A stretch of 59,283 nt of DNA from Anaerolineaceae bacterium (GTDB lineage: Bacteria; Chloroflexota; Anaerolineae; Anaerolineales; Anaerolineaceae). The stretch spans positions 1 through 59,283 of the forward strand of contig JAFGLU010000009.1 in NCBI GenBank assembly GCA_016927865.1, in the 5' to 3' direction. Positions 31,146 through 39,061 of this stretch are shown one piece after another (the stretch's first letter is position 1; each line of letters begins with the position of its first letter). Under the pieces are notes generated by a model, which was not told the origin of the DNA, ran no database searches, and saw nothing but the letters and a program-made list of their open reading frames with translations. The translations under genes and the position numbers were made by a program.

Positions 31146-33974
31146 TTAGGATAATACGGTTAACTCGCCCCAACGATCTCCCGCTCGGGCTTCGGTTTCC
31201 AGTGGAATGGAGAGAAGGTAGGCACTTTCCATCACCTTCTGCACCAGCCGGGCCGTTTCCATCAATTCCTCGTCTGGCACTTCCAGCACCAGTTCATCGT
31301 GCACTTGCAACATTAGCCTGGCCCGGCTGCGCGCCTTTTCCAGCGCGGCAGGCAGGCGGATCATGGCCAGTTTGACAATGTCGGCGGCGGTGCCCTGAAT
31401 GGGCGCGTTGATGGCCTCGCGCTCCTCACGCCCGCGCAGGGCCGGGTTGGAGCCGCTGGCCAGGTTGGGGAAGTAGCGCCGCCTGCCCAGCAGGGTTTCC
31501 ACATACCCCTGGCGGGCCGCCAGCGCGCGGGTTTCATCCAAATAACGCTTGACCCCGGGGAACTTCTGGAAGTAAGCCTTCACAAAATCTTCCGCTTCGG
31601 CCAGGGTCAACTCGGTGGAACGGCTCAAGCCAAACGCGCTCATGCCGTAGATCAGGCCGAAGTTGATGGCCTTGGCGTGGCGGCGCATGGATTTGTCCAC
31701 CTGCTCCAATGGCACGCCGTACACCGCCGCCGCGGTGGTGGCGTGAATATCCTGCCCGGCTCGGAAAGCCGCCAGCATGGCCTCATCCTGGGCAGCGTGG
31801 GCTACAATGCGCAGCTCGATCTGCGAGTAGTCGATGGAAAGCAGCTTCCAGCCGGGTTGGGCGATGAAGCCGTTGCGCACCTGCCGCCCCAGTTCGGTGC
31901 GGGTGGGGATGTTCTGCAAGTTGGGGTTCGAGGAGGCCAAGCGCCCCGTCACCGAGCCAGTCTGGTTGAAGGAGGTGTGCACCCGCCCGCTGAACGGCGC
32001 GATCTGCTGGGGCAGCGCATCCACGTAGGTGGAACGCAGCTTGGCCAACTCGCGGTTTTCGAGGATCAAATCGACCACCGGGTGCTTGCCGCGCAGCTCT
32101 TCCAGCACGTCCGCCGAAGTAGAGAAATGCCCGCTGGCGGTCTTCTTGCGGCGGTCGGGCGGCTCGAGGCGCAGCGTGCCAAACAGCACGTCTGAAAGCT
32201 GCTGGGTGGAGTTGATATTGAAGGGTTTGCCAACCAGCGCGTAGACTTCTTTCTCAATTTCGGCCAGGCGCGTGCTGAGCATGTCATTCATCTTGGTGAA
32301 GAAGGGCAGGTCCAGCAAGATGCCGTTCCATTCCATGTCGGCCAAAACCGCAACCAGGGGCATTTCCATCTCCGCAAACAGGCGGTCCGCGCCGGTTTTG
32401 GTCATGCCTTTTTCCAGTAAGGGTTTGAGGCGTAAGGTCACCTCGGCGTCGGCTGCCGCGTAGGGGGCTACCTCTGCCACGGTCACCTCAGCCATGCTGC
32501 GCTGGGCCTTGCCCTTGCCGATCAACTCTTCGATGTGCGTCATGCGCTCACCGAGGTACACTTCGGCCATATCCTTCAACCCCAGATTGTGCGAGCTGGG
32601 GTCGATCAACCATTGGGCGATCATGGTATCAAAGGCCAGACCGTCCACCTCGAGGCCGCATTTGCGCAGCATGAGCACGTCGTACTTGAGGTTTTGGCCC
32701 ACTTTAGGCTTGCGCGGGTCGCTCATGACTGGTCGGAGCGCATCCAGCACCTGCGGCATGAGCAGTTGAGTCTCGCCGGTGCGGTGCCCCACGGGGATAT
32801 AGAAACCCTCGCCGGGCTTGACCGCCAGCGAGATGCCCACCAGGTCGGCCAGAAGGGGGTCGGTGGAGGTGGATTCGGTGTCGAAGGCCACCGCATCGGC
32901 GGCTGCGAGGGTTTTGACCAGATCAGCCAGCTTTTCGGTGCTATCAACTACCTGCGCTTCCACCTGATAACCAGGAGCTGTACCTACTCGTTCAACGCTC
33001 AACTCGCCGCCAGGAGCAGCGGAGCTTTCAAACAAGGATAATTGCCCGCCGGGCGCGGGTTTGGGCGCTGCTGCTGGGCCAGGCGTCGGGGGCAGCCCGA
33101 ACACCTTGCGCAGGCGCTCCCATAAGGTGCGGAACTCCAACTGCTTGAACAGCGCTTCCAACTGCTCGATGTTTTGCTGCCCCACGCGAGCCTTGGCCAA
33201 ATCCAGGGTAATCTCCAGGTCGGTGCGGATCAAAGCCAGCCTCTGGCTCAGATAAGCCGATTCACGGCCCGCTTCCAGGCGGGTTTTTACCCGCGCGGGC
33301 AGATCATCCAGATGAGCGTAGATTTCATCCAGCGTGTCATATTGTTCCAACAGTGAAACAGCCGTCTTCTCGCCCACCCCGCTCACGCCGGGGATGTTAT
33401 CGGAGGTGTCGCCCACCAGGGCCTTGTAATCTACCACCTGATCGGGCCGCACGCCCAGGTAGCTCTTGACCTGCTCGGGGAGGTAATCCTGGGCTTCGGC
33501 GAGTTTGCTGCCCGCCAGATTCACCATCACCCGCTCGTTGACCAGTTGCAGCAGGTCGCGGTCCCCTGTGATGATCTTGACTCCCAGGCCTTCCTTGACT
33601 GCCTGCACGGCGATGCTGCCGAGGATGTCATCGGCCTCGTAGCCATCCAGCTCGAGGCGGGGGATGCCAAAGGCGTCCACCATCTCGCGGATGCGCACCA
33701 TCTGTGTGCGCAGGTCGTCGGGCATCTTGGCGCGGGTGGCTTTGTACTCAGGATAATACTCGTCGCGGAAGGAATGACCGCCGTCGAAGGCGACAGCCAG
33801 GTAATCGGGTTTGTCCTGTTCCAACAGGCGCAGGAGCACGCTGGTGAAGCCAAACACCCCGGCGGTAGGTTCACCATCGGCAGTAGAAAAACGCGTACCG
33901 CTGCCTGCCGTGAGGGCAAAGAAGGTGCGGTATGCCAGGGCGTGTCCGTCAATTAGATAAAGCGTAGGCGGCAT
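31146..33974 (-). CDS. polA: DNA polymerase I
   Basis: The 942-residue protein has three domains. The N-terminal 5'-3' exonuclease begins MPPTLYLIDGHALAYRTFFA and has GVSGVGEKTAVSLL as helix-hairpin-helix. The proofreading domain has the first acidic pair in AVAFDTEST. The polymerase has motif A DYSQIELRI, motif B RRHAKAINFGLIYGMSAF with the Phe of E. coli Pol I, and motif C QVHDELVLEVP. It fills gaps and removes primers. The start at 33974 is chosen because the family N-terminus begins there; the frame continues upstream 43 codons into the overlapping neighbour. The 3' end of the upstream gene lies seven bases away. Confidence 0.95.
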   Translation of the reverse strand: MPPTLYLIDGHALAYRTFFALTAGSGTRFSTADGEPTAGVFGFTSVLLRLLEQDKPDYLAVAFDGGHSFRDEYYPEYKATRAKMPDDLRTQMVRIREMVDAFGIPRLELDGYEADDILGSIAVQAVKEGLGVKIITGDRDLLQLVNERVMVNLAGSKLAEAQDYLPEQVKSYLGVRPDQVVDYKALVGDTSDNIPGVSGVGEKTAVSLLEQYDTLDEIYAHLDDLPARVKTRLEAGRESAYLSQRLALIRTDLEITLDLAKARVGQQNIEQLEALFKQLEFRTLWERLRKVFGLPPTPGPAAAPKPAPGGQLSLFESSAAPGGELSVERVGTAPGYQVEAQVVDSTEKLADLVKTLAAADAVAFDTESTSTDPLLADLVGISLAVKPGEGFYIPVGHRTGETQLLMPQVLDALRPVMSDPRKPKVGQNLKYDVLMLRKCGLEVDGLAFDTMIAQWLIDPSSHNLGLKDMAEVYLGERMTHIEELIGKGKAQRSMAEVTVAEVAPYAAADAEVTLRLKPLLEKGMTKTGADRLFAEMEMPLVAVLADMEWNGILLDLPFFTKMNDMLSTRLAEIEKEVYALVGKPFNINSTQQLSDVLFGTLRLEPPDRRKKTASGHFSTSADVLEELRGKHPVVDLILENRELAKLRSTYVDALPQQIAPFSGRVHTSFNQTGSVTGRLASSNPNLQNIPTRTELGRQVRNGFIAQPGWKLLSIDYSQIELRIVAHAAQDEAMLAAFRAGQDIHATTAAAVYGVPLEQVDKSMRRHAKAINFGLIYGMSAFGLSRSTELTLAEAEDFVKAYFQKFPGVKRYLDETRALAARQGYVETLLGRRRYFPNLASGSNPALRGREEREAINAPIQGTAADIVKLAMIRLPAALEKARSRARLMLQVHDELVLEVPDEELMETARLVQKVMESAYLLSIPLETEARAGDRWGELTVLS

Positions 33975-33981
33975 AGTTCTC

Positions 33982-35664
33982 TCATGGTTTGGGCGGTTCG
34001 TTGAGGGATGGCACCCCCCCCTGCGGCAGGCGGGTGATTCCCTGGCGGCGGCGGGTTTCGACGATGAACTCGCGCAGCAATTTGGCCGCCGGGGGTTGGG
34101 CACCGCTGATGATCAGATACCCACTGGCCCAAAAATCATCCGAAGGATTTTCATCGCGAATGCGTTCAAAGGCATTGAACAGGTAATGGGAGGTGCGCTG
34201 GCGGATGACCTTGACCACGTTGGCCGGGGACACCGACGGCGCGACCTGTACCATCCACTGCAAGTATTCGGGACGGATGGCGATGCCTTCCAGCCGCCAA
34301 CCAAAGGCCAGGCACAACTGCTGCACCCACTGCCCCACCCGCTCGCCAATCTCACGGGTCAGGTAATGCTGCGGAAGGCGTGGAATCAACACGCAGGTGT
34401 AGTAGATCTGGCTGACCCCCGCCGAAGCGGGATCGAGCTGGTTCAGCGATGTGGGGGGCGTGAGCACCTGGGCATCGCTGGCTGGGGCCAGGTCCGCGGA
34501 GGTCTCTTCGCCTTCCTCGGGCATTACAAAGCGCCCCTCGGTTGTTCCCGTTTGCACAGGTTGGGTCACCTCGGGCTGTTGACTTTCGGGTTGTGCCCAA
34601 GATGGAACCGTGGGCTGAGCCTGGTCTGGGTCCCAGAAGCGGTCCGCTTCCCCATTTTGCGGGTCGGGATTGGGGATGGACCCGAGCAGGGCTTCCAAAT
34701 CCAGGTTTTGCAATTGGGCTTCCAGGGCATCGTCCAGTTCACCCGTGAGTTCCATCTCCGCCTGCCCAGATTTGCCGTTCAGAGGCTCGGCCGAGTCTTC
34801 GACGTACCAGCGGTCTTCTTCCGCCGTGGGGGGAACTTTGACTGGAGGGGCGGGTTCACCTTTGGAAGTGCGTTGGGCCAGATCCTGAATCAACTTGCCT
34901 ACCTGGTTGCGCACCTTGCTAAAGGGCGTTTTGGCGCTGAAGACCATGCCCAGCACCTGGTCGCCTTCCAGGGTGATCAAATAAAGCTGGCAGTCGCCGT
35001 CGTCGATGGGCAGACGCACAAAACGAACCACCTCGCCGCGCTCGCCCTTCTGCCAGTAGCTTTGCAATTGTTCGGTCAGCTCGCGGGCCACATCCGCCGC
35101 CGCAGGCCCGGCCTGATAGGCGCCTCGCCCGCGTGCCATCCACAGGCCCGCCAGGGCGTTGGTCTTTTCCAGCAGGTTGGCAAAAGCCGAATCGCTGCCG
35201 TTTACGGGCAATGCGGTTTTCACTTCAGGGGTAGGCTCGGCGGGTTGAGCCGAGGCAGGGGTTTGGGCCGCGGGGGTTGGCCATACGGGAAGCGGGTCGG
35301 GCGCAGCGGGCGCATCCTCCACCGCCTGGGCTACCAGGTCCAGCAGATCCGGGAGGTAAAACGGGCGCTTTAGCGTGCCACTCAATGGCAGCGCTGTGAA
35401 GGCATCGCTTGCGCTCCCTTCTGAGGGAGGCACCCCAAACACCTTCAAACCTTGCTGTACTTGTTGGGTCAACAACGAGAAGGGCAGGTCCTGCAGGTCG
35501 GCGTCCACGATCGCCAGTGTGTAAGCATTCACATTGAGCTGCTGCTCCGCGGCAATCCCACTGTCCACAACCTGGACGCGGTAGCGCCTGGTTTCTTCCA
35601 GACTCAAGCGAATCAGCTCGCCGAAGGGGGTATGGGCGGTTGCAACCAATATGGAATAAGCCAT
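33982..35664 (-). CDS. Receiver-like / Roadblock-like / inactive TnpA-like fusion protein
   Basis: The 560-residue protein has three parts. Residues 1-115 resemble a response-regulator receiver: ILVATAHTPFGELIRLSLE, a central acidic site in AIVDADL (Asp54 or Asp56) and KRPFYLPDLLDLV near the end. Residues 155-265 resemble a Roadblock/LC7 domain (ALAGLWMARGRGAY, DCQLYLITLEGDQVLGMVFS). A Pro/Glu-rich linker follows. Residues 418-545 match the IS200/REP-type Y1 transposase fold: YYTCVLIPRL, GWRLEGIAIRPEYLQWMVQV and FWASGYLIISG. The HxH pair of the HUH site is replaced by Tyr467 and Gln469, and the catalytic Tyr position is Phe533, so DNA cleavage is not expected. A TACACT box lies 6 bases before the ATG. 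Function unknown. Confidence 0.72.
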   Translation of the reverse strand: MAYSILVATAHTPFGELIRLSLEETRRYRVQVVDSGIAAEQQLNVNAYTLAIVDADLQDLPFSLLTQQVQQGLKVFGVPPSEGSASDAFTALPLSGTLKRPFYLPDLLDLVAQAVEDAPAAPDPLPVWPTPAAQTPASAQPAEPTPEVKTALPVNGSDSAFANLLEKTNALAGLWMARGRGAYQAGPAAADVARELTEQLQSYWQKGERGEVVRFVRLPIDDGDCQLYLITLEGDQVLGMVFSAKTPFSKVRNQVGKLIQDLAQRTSKGEPAPPVKVPPTAEEDRWYVEDSAEPLNGKSGQAEMELTGELDDALEAQLQNLDLEALLGSIPNPDPQNGEADRFWDPDQAQPTVPSWAQPESQQPEVTQPVQTGTTEGRFVMPEEGEETSADLAPASDAQVLTPPTSLNQLDPASAGVSQIYYTCVLIPRLPQHYLTREIGERVGQWVQQLCLAFGWRLEGIAIRPEYLQWMVQVAPSVSPANVVKVIRQRTSHYLFNAFERIRDENPSDDFWASGYLIISGAQPPAAKLLREFIVETRRRQGITRLPQGGVPSLNEPPKP

Positions 35665-35670
35665 GTTAAA

Positions 35671-35676
35671 AGTGTA
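35671..35676 (-). promoter_or_regulatory. -10-like box (TACACT) placed for a leaderless mRNA
   Basis: On the minus strand TACACT ends six bases before the ATG of the three-part fusion gene. No ribosome site is visible. Same geometry as at 20217, 21932 and 26259. Confidence 0.4.
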
Positions 35677-35747
35677 TCACGGGCCTGGGTGGGTGGCAAG
35701 AAAATCGGCGCAACTGTTCGGGGCATTTGTAGCGCGGGAATCTCTTC

Positions 35748-36122
35748 GTAGCGCGGGAATCCTTTCCCGCGATCTTGGGTTTAAGAGGGTGCCGGGTAAG
35801 AAACCCGGCCTACAGAAGATCAACTCCGCCGGGCCCAACGCGCAAACCGCGGGGTTGAAACCCCTGCTCAGGACGCAGAAGCCATTTGGACTGGAAGCAA
35901 GTAGCGCGGGAATCCCTTCCCGCGGTCTTGGGTTTAAGAGGATGCCGGGTAAGAAACCTGGCCTACAGAAGATCAACTCCGCCGGGCTCGACGCGCAAAC
36001 CGCGGGGTTGAAACCCCTGCTCAGGACGCAGAAGCCATTCGAGCTGGAAGCAAGTAGCGCGGGAATATCTTCCCGCGGTCTTGGACCCGAGAAGAGGCCG
36101 GGTAAGAAACCCGGCCTACGGA
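35748..36122. repeat. Tandem 153-bp composite repeat
   Basis: Units start with GTAGCGCGGGAATC at 35748, 35901 and 36054: two full units of exactly 153 bp and a partial third. Each joins a GCGGGAA..TTCCCGC palindrome, a GCCGGGTAAGAAACC(C/T)GGCCTAC palindrome and a GGGGTTGAAACCCCTGCTCAGGAC piece. Because 153 is divisible by three, a spurious open frame of 174 codons runs through it. This accounts for the 595-bp gene-free gap. Confidence 0.92.
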
Positions 36123-36218
36123 AGGCGCTGACAACCCTACGGGTTGAAGCGGTGCAATCCTGGCGGAAGTTCTCTCCCGCCTTTTGATTACGGCAAAAGG
36201 ATGCGTCCAAAAGAACCG

Positions 36219-36224
36219 TATAAT
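36219..36224 (+). promoter_or_regulatory. -10 box (TATAAT) of the aldo/keto reductase gene
   Basis: A perfect TATAAT lies 36 bases before the ATG, followed by a normal untranslated leader with AAAGGAG. A convincing -35 is not visible. Confidence 0.55.
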
Positions 36225-36259
36225 AGAAGTAATCCGACACATTCTGAAAGGAGTTCAGC

Positions 36260-37267
36260 ATGGAATACCGATCGTTGGGACGGACGGGGGTGATGGTTTC
36301 ACCCTTGTGCCTGGGGGCGATGAACTTTGGCGGGCCAACGCCAGAGGATGAATCGATTCGCATTATTGAGCGGGCGCTGGATGGCGGCTTTAATTTCATC
36401 GACACGGCCAATGTCTACAATGCCGGAGAAAGCGAGCGTATTGTGGGCAAAGCATTGAAGGAAAGCGGCAAACGCGAGCAGGTCGTTCTGGCGACCAAGG
36501 TGCACGGGACGATGGGGCCAGGGCCCAATGACCAGGGCGCATCGCGGCTGCACATCCTCAAATCGTGCGAAGACTCGCTGCGCCGCTTGCAGACCGAAAC
36601 GATCGATCTGTTCCAACTGCACCGGCCCTCGGCGATTATCCCCCAGGACGAGACGCTGCGCGCCTTTGACGACCTGGTGCGGGCGGGCAAGGTGCGTTAC
36701 ATTGGATGCTCGACGCACCCGGCCTGGAAGGTGATGGAAGCGCTGGCGACGAGCGAGAAATTTGGGCTGGTGCGTTATATCAGCGAGCAGCCGCCTTATA
36801 ACCTGCTCGACCGGCGCATTGAGAATGAGCTGGCGCCGCTGTGCCAGAAGTACGGGCTGGCGATTTTGCCCTGGTCGCCGCTGGCGATGGGCGTTCTGGC
36901 GGGGCGCTATCCGCTGGACGGATCTTACCCGGCGGATTCGCGCGCGGCACGCGCCAACTGGCCGGCCATCAAGGACCGCGTGACGCTGCGCGCGCTGGAG
37001 ACAGGTGTTAAAGTAATTGAACTGGCCAAACAGCGCGGCGTGACGCCGGCGCAGTTCTCGCTGACCTGGTGCAAGGATCAGCCGGGCATCACCGCGCCGA
37101 TTGTAGGCCCGCGCACCTTGCAGCACCTTGAGGACTACCTGCCGGTGTTTGAGATGAGCCTGAGCGACGAGGACCGGGCGGCTTGCGACGCGATTGTGCA
37201 CCCTGGGAATGCGGTGGCCGATTTCTTCAACAGCAACGATTGGATGAAGGCGCGGGTGAACGAGTAA
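36260..37267 (+). CDS. Aldo/keto reductase
   Basis: The 335-residue protein has the AKR tetrad in order: Asp in NFIDTANVYNAG, Tyr in the same segment, Lys in VLATKVHG and His in DLFQLHRP. The C-terminal NADPH-binding part includes TAPIVGPRTLQHLED. It is a TIM barrel reducing carbonyls with NADPH; the GRTGVMVSPLCLGAMNFGG start is typical of the group including sugar-aldehyde and stress-related reductases. AAAGGAG precedes the ATG. The gene ends at a bidirectional terminator. Confidence 0.93.
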   Translation: MEYRSLGRTGVMVSPLCLGAMNFGGPTPEDESIRIIERALDGGFNFIDTANVYNAGESERIVGKALKESGKREQVVLATKVHGTMGPGPNDQGASRLHILKSCEDSLRRLQTETIDLFQLHRPSAIIPQDETLRAFDDLVRAGKVRYIGCSTHPAWKVMEALATSEKFGLVRYISEQPPYNLLDRRIENELAPLCQKYGLAILPWSPLAMGVLAGRYPLDGSYPADSRAARANWPAIKDRVTLRALETGVKVIELAKQRGVTPAQFSLTWCKDQPGITAPIVGPRTLQHLEDYLPVFEMSLSDEDRAACDAIVHPGNAVADFFNSNDWMKARVNE

Positions 37268-37286
37268 GGCCTTCGGAGAAAAACAA

Positions 37287-37325
37287 AAAAGACCGGCAGC
37301 GGAATACCCCCGTTGCCGGTCTTTT
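37287..37325. terminator. Bidirectional rho-independent terminator
   Basis: AAAAGACCGGCAGCGG (37287-37302) pairs with CCGTTGCCGGTCTTTT (37310-37325) with one G-T pair. A-run and T-run flank it, and it lies between the convergent aldo/keto reductase and AlaX genes. Confidence 0.92.
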
Positions 37326-37333
37326 AATTGAAC

Positions 37334-38053
37334 TCAGTCCAGCTCAACGTAGATGCGTTTGTTGATTTTGCCCTTGCTCTTATAATCCACAATTCGCATT
37401 CGACCCACCTCGGCGGTGGAATGGACGTGTGTGCCGCCGTCGGCTTGCAGGTCAAGGCCTACCAGCTCGATGGTGCGGATGTGGCTGATCTCGGGCGGGA
37501 GCAGGTTGATCTTGGTGCGGATGAGGTCGGGAATCTGGAAAGCCTCGTCGCGGGGCAGGATGGCCACGCGCACGGGGTGGTCGGCGGCTACCTCGCGGTT
37601 GACGGCCGCTTCGATCACACCGACAAGATCTTTGGATAGGGATTCGAACTCGAAGTCCATGCGCCCGTGAAGGGGTTCCATGTCGCCGCCGGTGACCAGG
37701 GCGCCGTAGTCACGGTAGACGACGCCGCACAGGATGTGCATGGCGCTGTGGGTGCGCATGAGGGCGTAGCGTCGGTCCCAATCCAGGCGGCCTTCCACGG
37801 CGGCATCCACGGGCGGCAGGGGCGCGCCTTCGGCCAGAGCGTGCCAGATGCCTTCGGCGCCTTTGCGCGCGCGCGTGACGGGCAGTTCAACGCCTTGCCA
37901 GACGAGGACGCCCGAGTCGGCGGGCTGGCCGCCGCCGCCGGGATAGAAGGCGGTGCGGTCGAGAAGCACGGAATGGGCGGCTTCATCCACAGCGAGGACG
38001 GTTGTGGTGAAGGTTTTTAGGTACGAGTCGGTTTGGTAGAGGAGGTCGGTCAT
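37334..38053 (-). CDS. Alanyl-tRNA editing protein AlaX
   Basis: The 239-residue protein resembles the editing domain of alanyl-tRNA synthetase as a stand-alone unit: DRTAFYPGGGGQPADSG, then RTHSAMHILCGVV with the HxxxH zinc pair, then DGGTHVHSTAEVG, which gives the third His. The usual Cys of CGGTH is Asp here. AlaX proteins remove wrongly attached Ser or Gly from tRNA-Ala. The start is the ATG at 38053 because the family N-terminus follows it; the longer frame upstream has no family features. Confidence 0.88.
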   Translation of the reverse strand: MTDLLYQTDSYLKTFTTTVLAVDEAAHSVLLDRTAFYPGGGGQPADSGVLVWQGVELPVTRARKGAEGIWHALAEGAPLPPVDAAVEGRLDWDRRYALMRTHSAMHILCGVVYRDYGALVTGGDMEPLHGRMDFEFESLSKDLVGVIEAAVNREVAADHPVRVAILPRDEAFQIPDLIRTKINLLPPEISHIRTIELVGLDLQADGGTHVHSTAEVGRMRIVDYKSKGKINKRIYVELD

Positions 38054-38345
38054 GGGGGAGTCCTTGGGGGAAGAGATGTGATCCGCGAATAGCTCTGGCT
38101 TTGCCAGGGTGGGCGCGAATAAAACGCGAAAGGATGAGAATATTGTAACTGCGAAATGCCAGAAGGGGGAGGGATGCCTGCTCGAAAATATCGCAACCGT
38201 GTGATTGCGAACCGCCGTATGCGCACAAACGCGGGAAAATGCATTGGGGGAGGTGGTGAAGCAATCTCCGGGTAGACACAGGTGGAGGTTGCTTCCGGCG
38301 CAGCGCCGTCGCAACGACATTCCGAGTTGGTTGTGGGCAAAAGAA
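38054..38345. other. Gene-free spacer between AlaX and tRNA-Lys
   Basis: The ~290 bases contain the presumed minus-strand promoter of AlaX. No palindromic repeat or convincing ORF is seen, apart from short frames without sites. Confidence 0.4.
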
Positions 38346-38374
38346 TTGACGCTGCGGGAGGGGCGTGATACAAT
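38346..38374 (+). promoter_or_regulatory. Sigma-70-type promoter of tRNA-Lys
   Basis: TTGACG (38346-38351) and TACAAT (38369-38374) are separated by the optimal 17 bp. The tRNA begins 15 bases after the -10 box. Confidence 0.8.
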
Positions 38375-38388
38375 ACGGGTCGGTTTTC

Positions 38389-38460
38389 GGGCGTGTAGCT
38401 CAATGGTAGAGCAGTAGCCTTTTAAGCTATTGGTTCAGGGTTCGAGCCCCTGCACGCTCA
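38389..38460 (+). tRNA. tRNA-Lys (anticodon TTT)
   Basis: The cloverleaf folds with acceptor GGGCGTG/CACGCTC (one G-T pair), D-arm GCTC/GAGC, anticodon arm GTAGC/GCTAT around the loop CTTTTAA (anticodon TTT at 38421-38423), and T-arm CAGGG/CCCTG with loop TTCGAGC. The discriminator is A. The 3' CCA is not encoded. Confidence 0.95.
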
Positions 38461-38510
38461 CAGAAGAAAGCTGACAGCTATTAGCCGTCAGCTTTTAGCT
38501 TTAAAACGGG

Positions 38511-38937
38511 CCTCTTCGTAGCGCGGCAATCCTTTCCCGCGATCTTGGTTGAAAAGACGCCGGGTATGAAACCCGGCCTACAATATGCGTTGGCAACCCC
38601 GGGGGGGGCGCGAACTGAGGCGGGATTTCAATCCCGACGGATGAGTGCCGTCCACGAATGGGAAAACGAATGAACGAATGGCTGGAATTCGTTTATTCGT
38701 TCCTATTCGTGGATGGCCCCTCTTCGTAGCGCGGGAAAGGATTCCCGCGATCTTGGTTCAAAAGCCGCCGGGTAGGAAACCCGGCCTACAAGATGCGTTG
38801 GTAACCCTGGAGTGGTTTTCGCGAACTGAGGCGGGATTTCAATCCCGACGGATGAGCGCCAACCACGAATGGGGAAACGAATGAACGAATAGGCGCAAAT
38901 TCGTTTTTTCCGTGCTCATTCGTGGATGGGCACCTCA
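38511..38937. repeat. Tandem 208-bp composite repeat
   Basis: CCTCTTCGTAGCGCGG recurs at 38511 and 38719. Each unit holds the GCGGGAA..TTCCCGC palindrome, GCCGGGTA(T/G)GAAACCCGGCC, GCGAACTGAGGCGGGATTTC and a CACGAATGGG..CGAATGAACGAAT..ATTCGTGGATGG inverted pair. It fills most of the 600-bp gap 38461-39061; small AGCTGACAGC-type palindromes lie at both ends (38469-38500, 39033-39057). Confidence 0.88.
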
Positions 38938-39061
38938 CAGGGCGTGGCGAACAGGTTATGGCAGACCGGCGCGCCGAATTTCGCCACGCCCCTACAAGAG
39001 CGAAAAGCAGGGATGCCACACATTGTGGCTTATGGCTGATAGCTGACAGCTATCAGCTTCT

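Noticed and set aside
33982..35664. Active IS200/IS605 insertion sequence
   Set aside because: HUH histidines and catalytic tyrosine are absent, the domain is fused to two others, and no IS ends or TnpB gene flank it.
35663..36187. Open frame of 174 codons with 51-residue repeats
   Set aside because: It is the translation of the 153-bp intergenic tandem repeat; the unit length is a multiple of three, there is no ribosome site, and the modules occur elsewhere without a frame.
38645..38884. Small plus-strand frame in the repeat region
   Set aside because: Lies wholly in the 208-bp tandem repeat and lacks a ribosome site.
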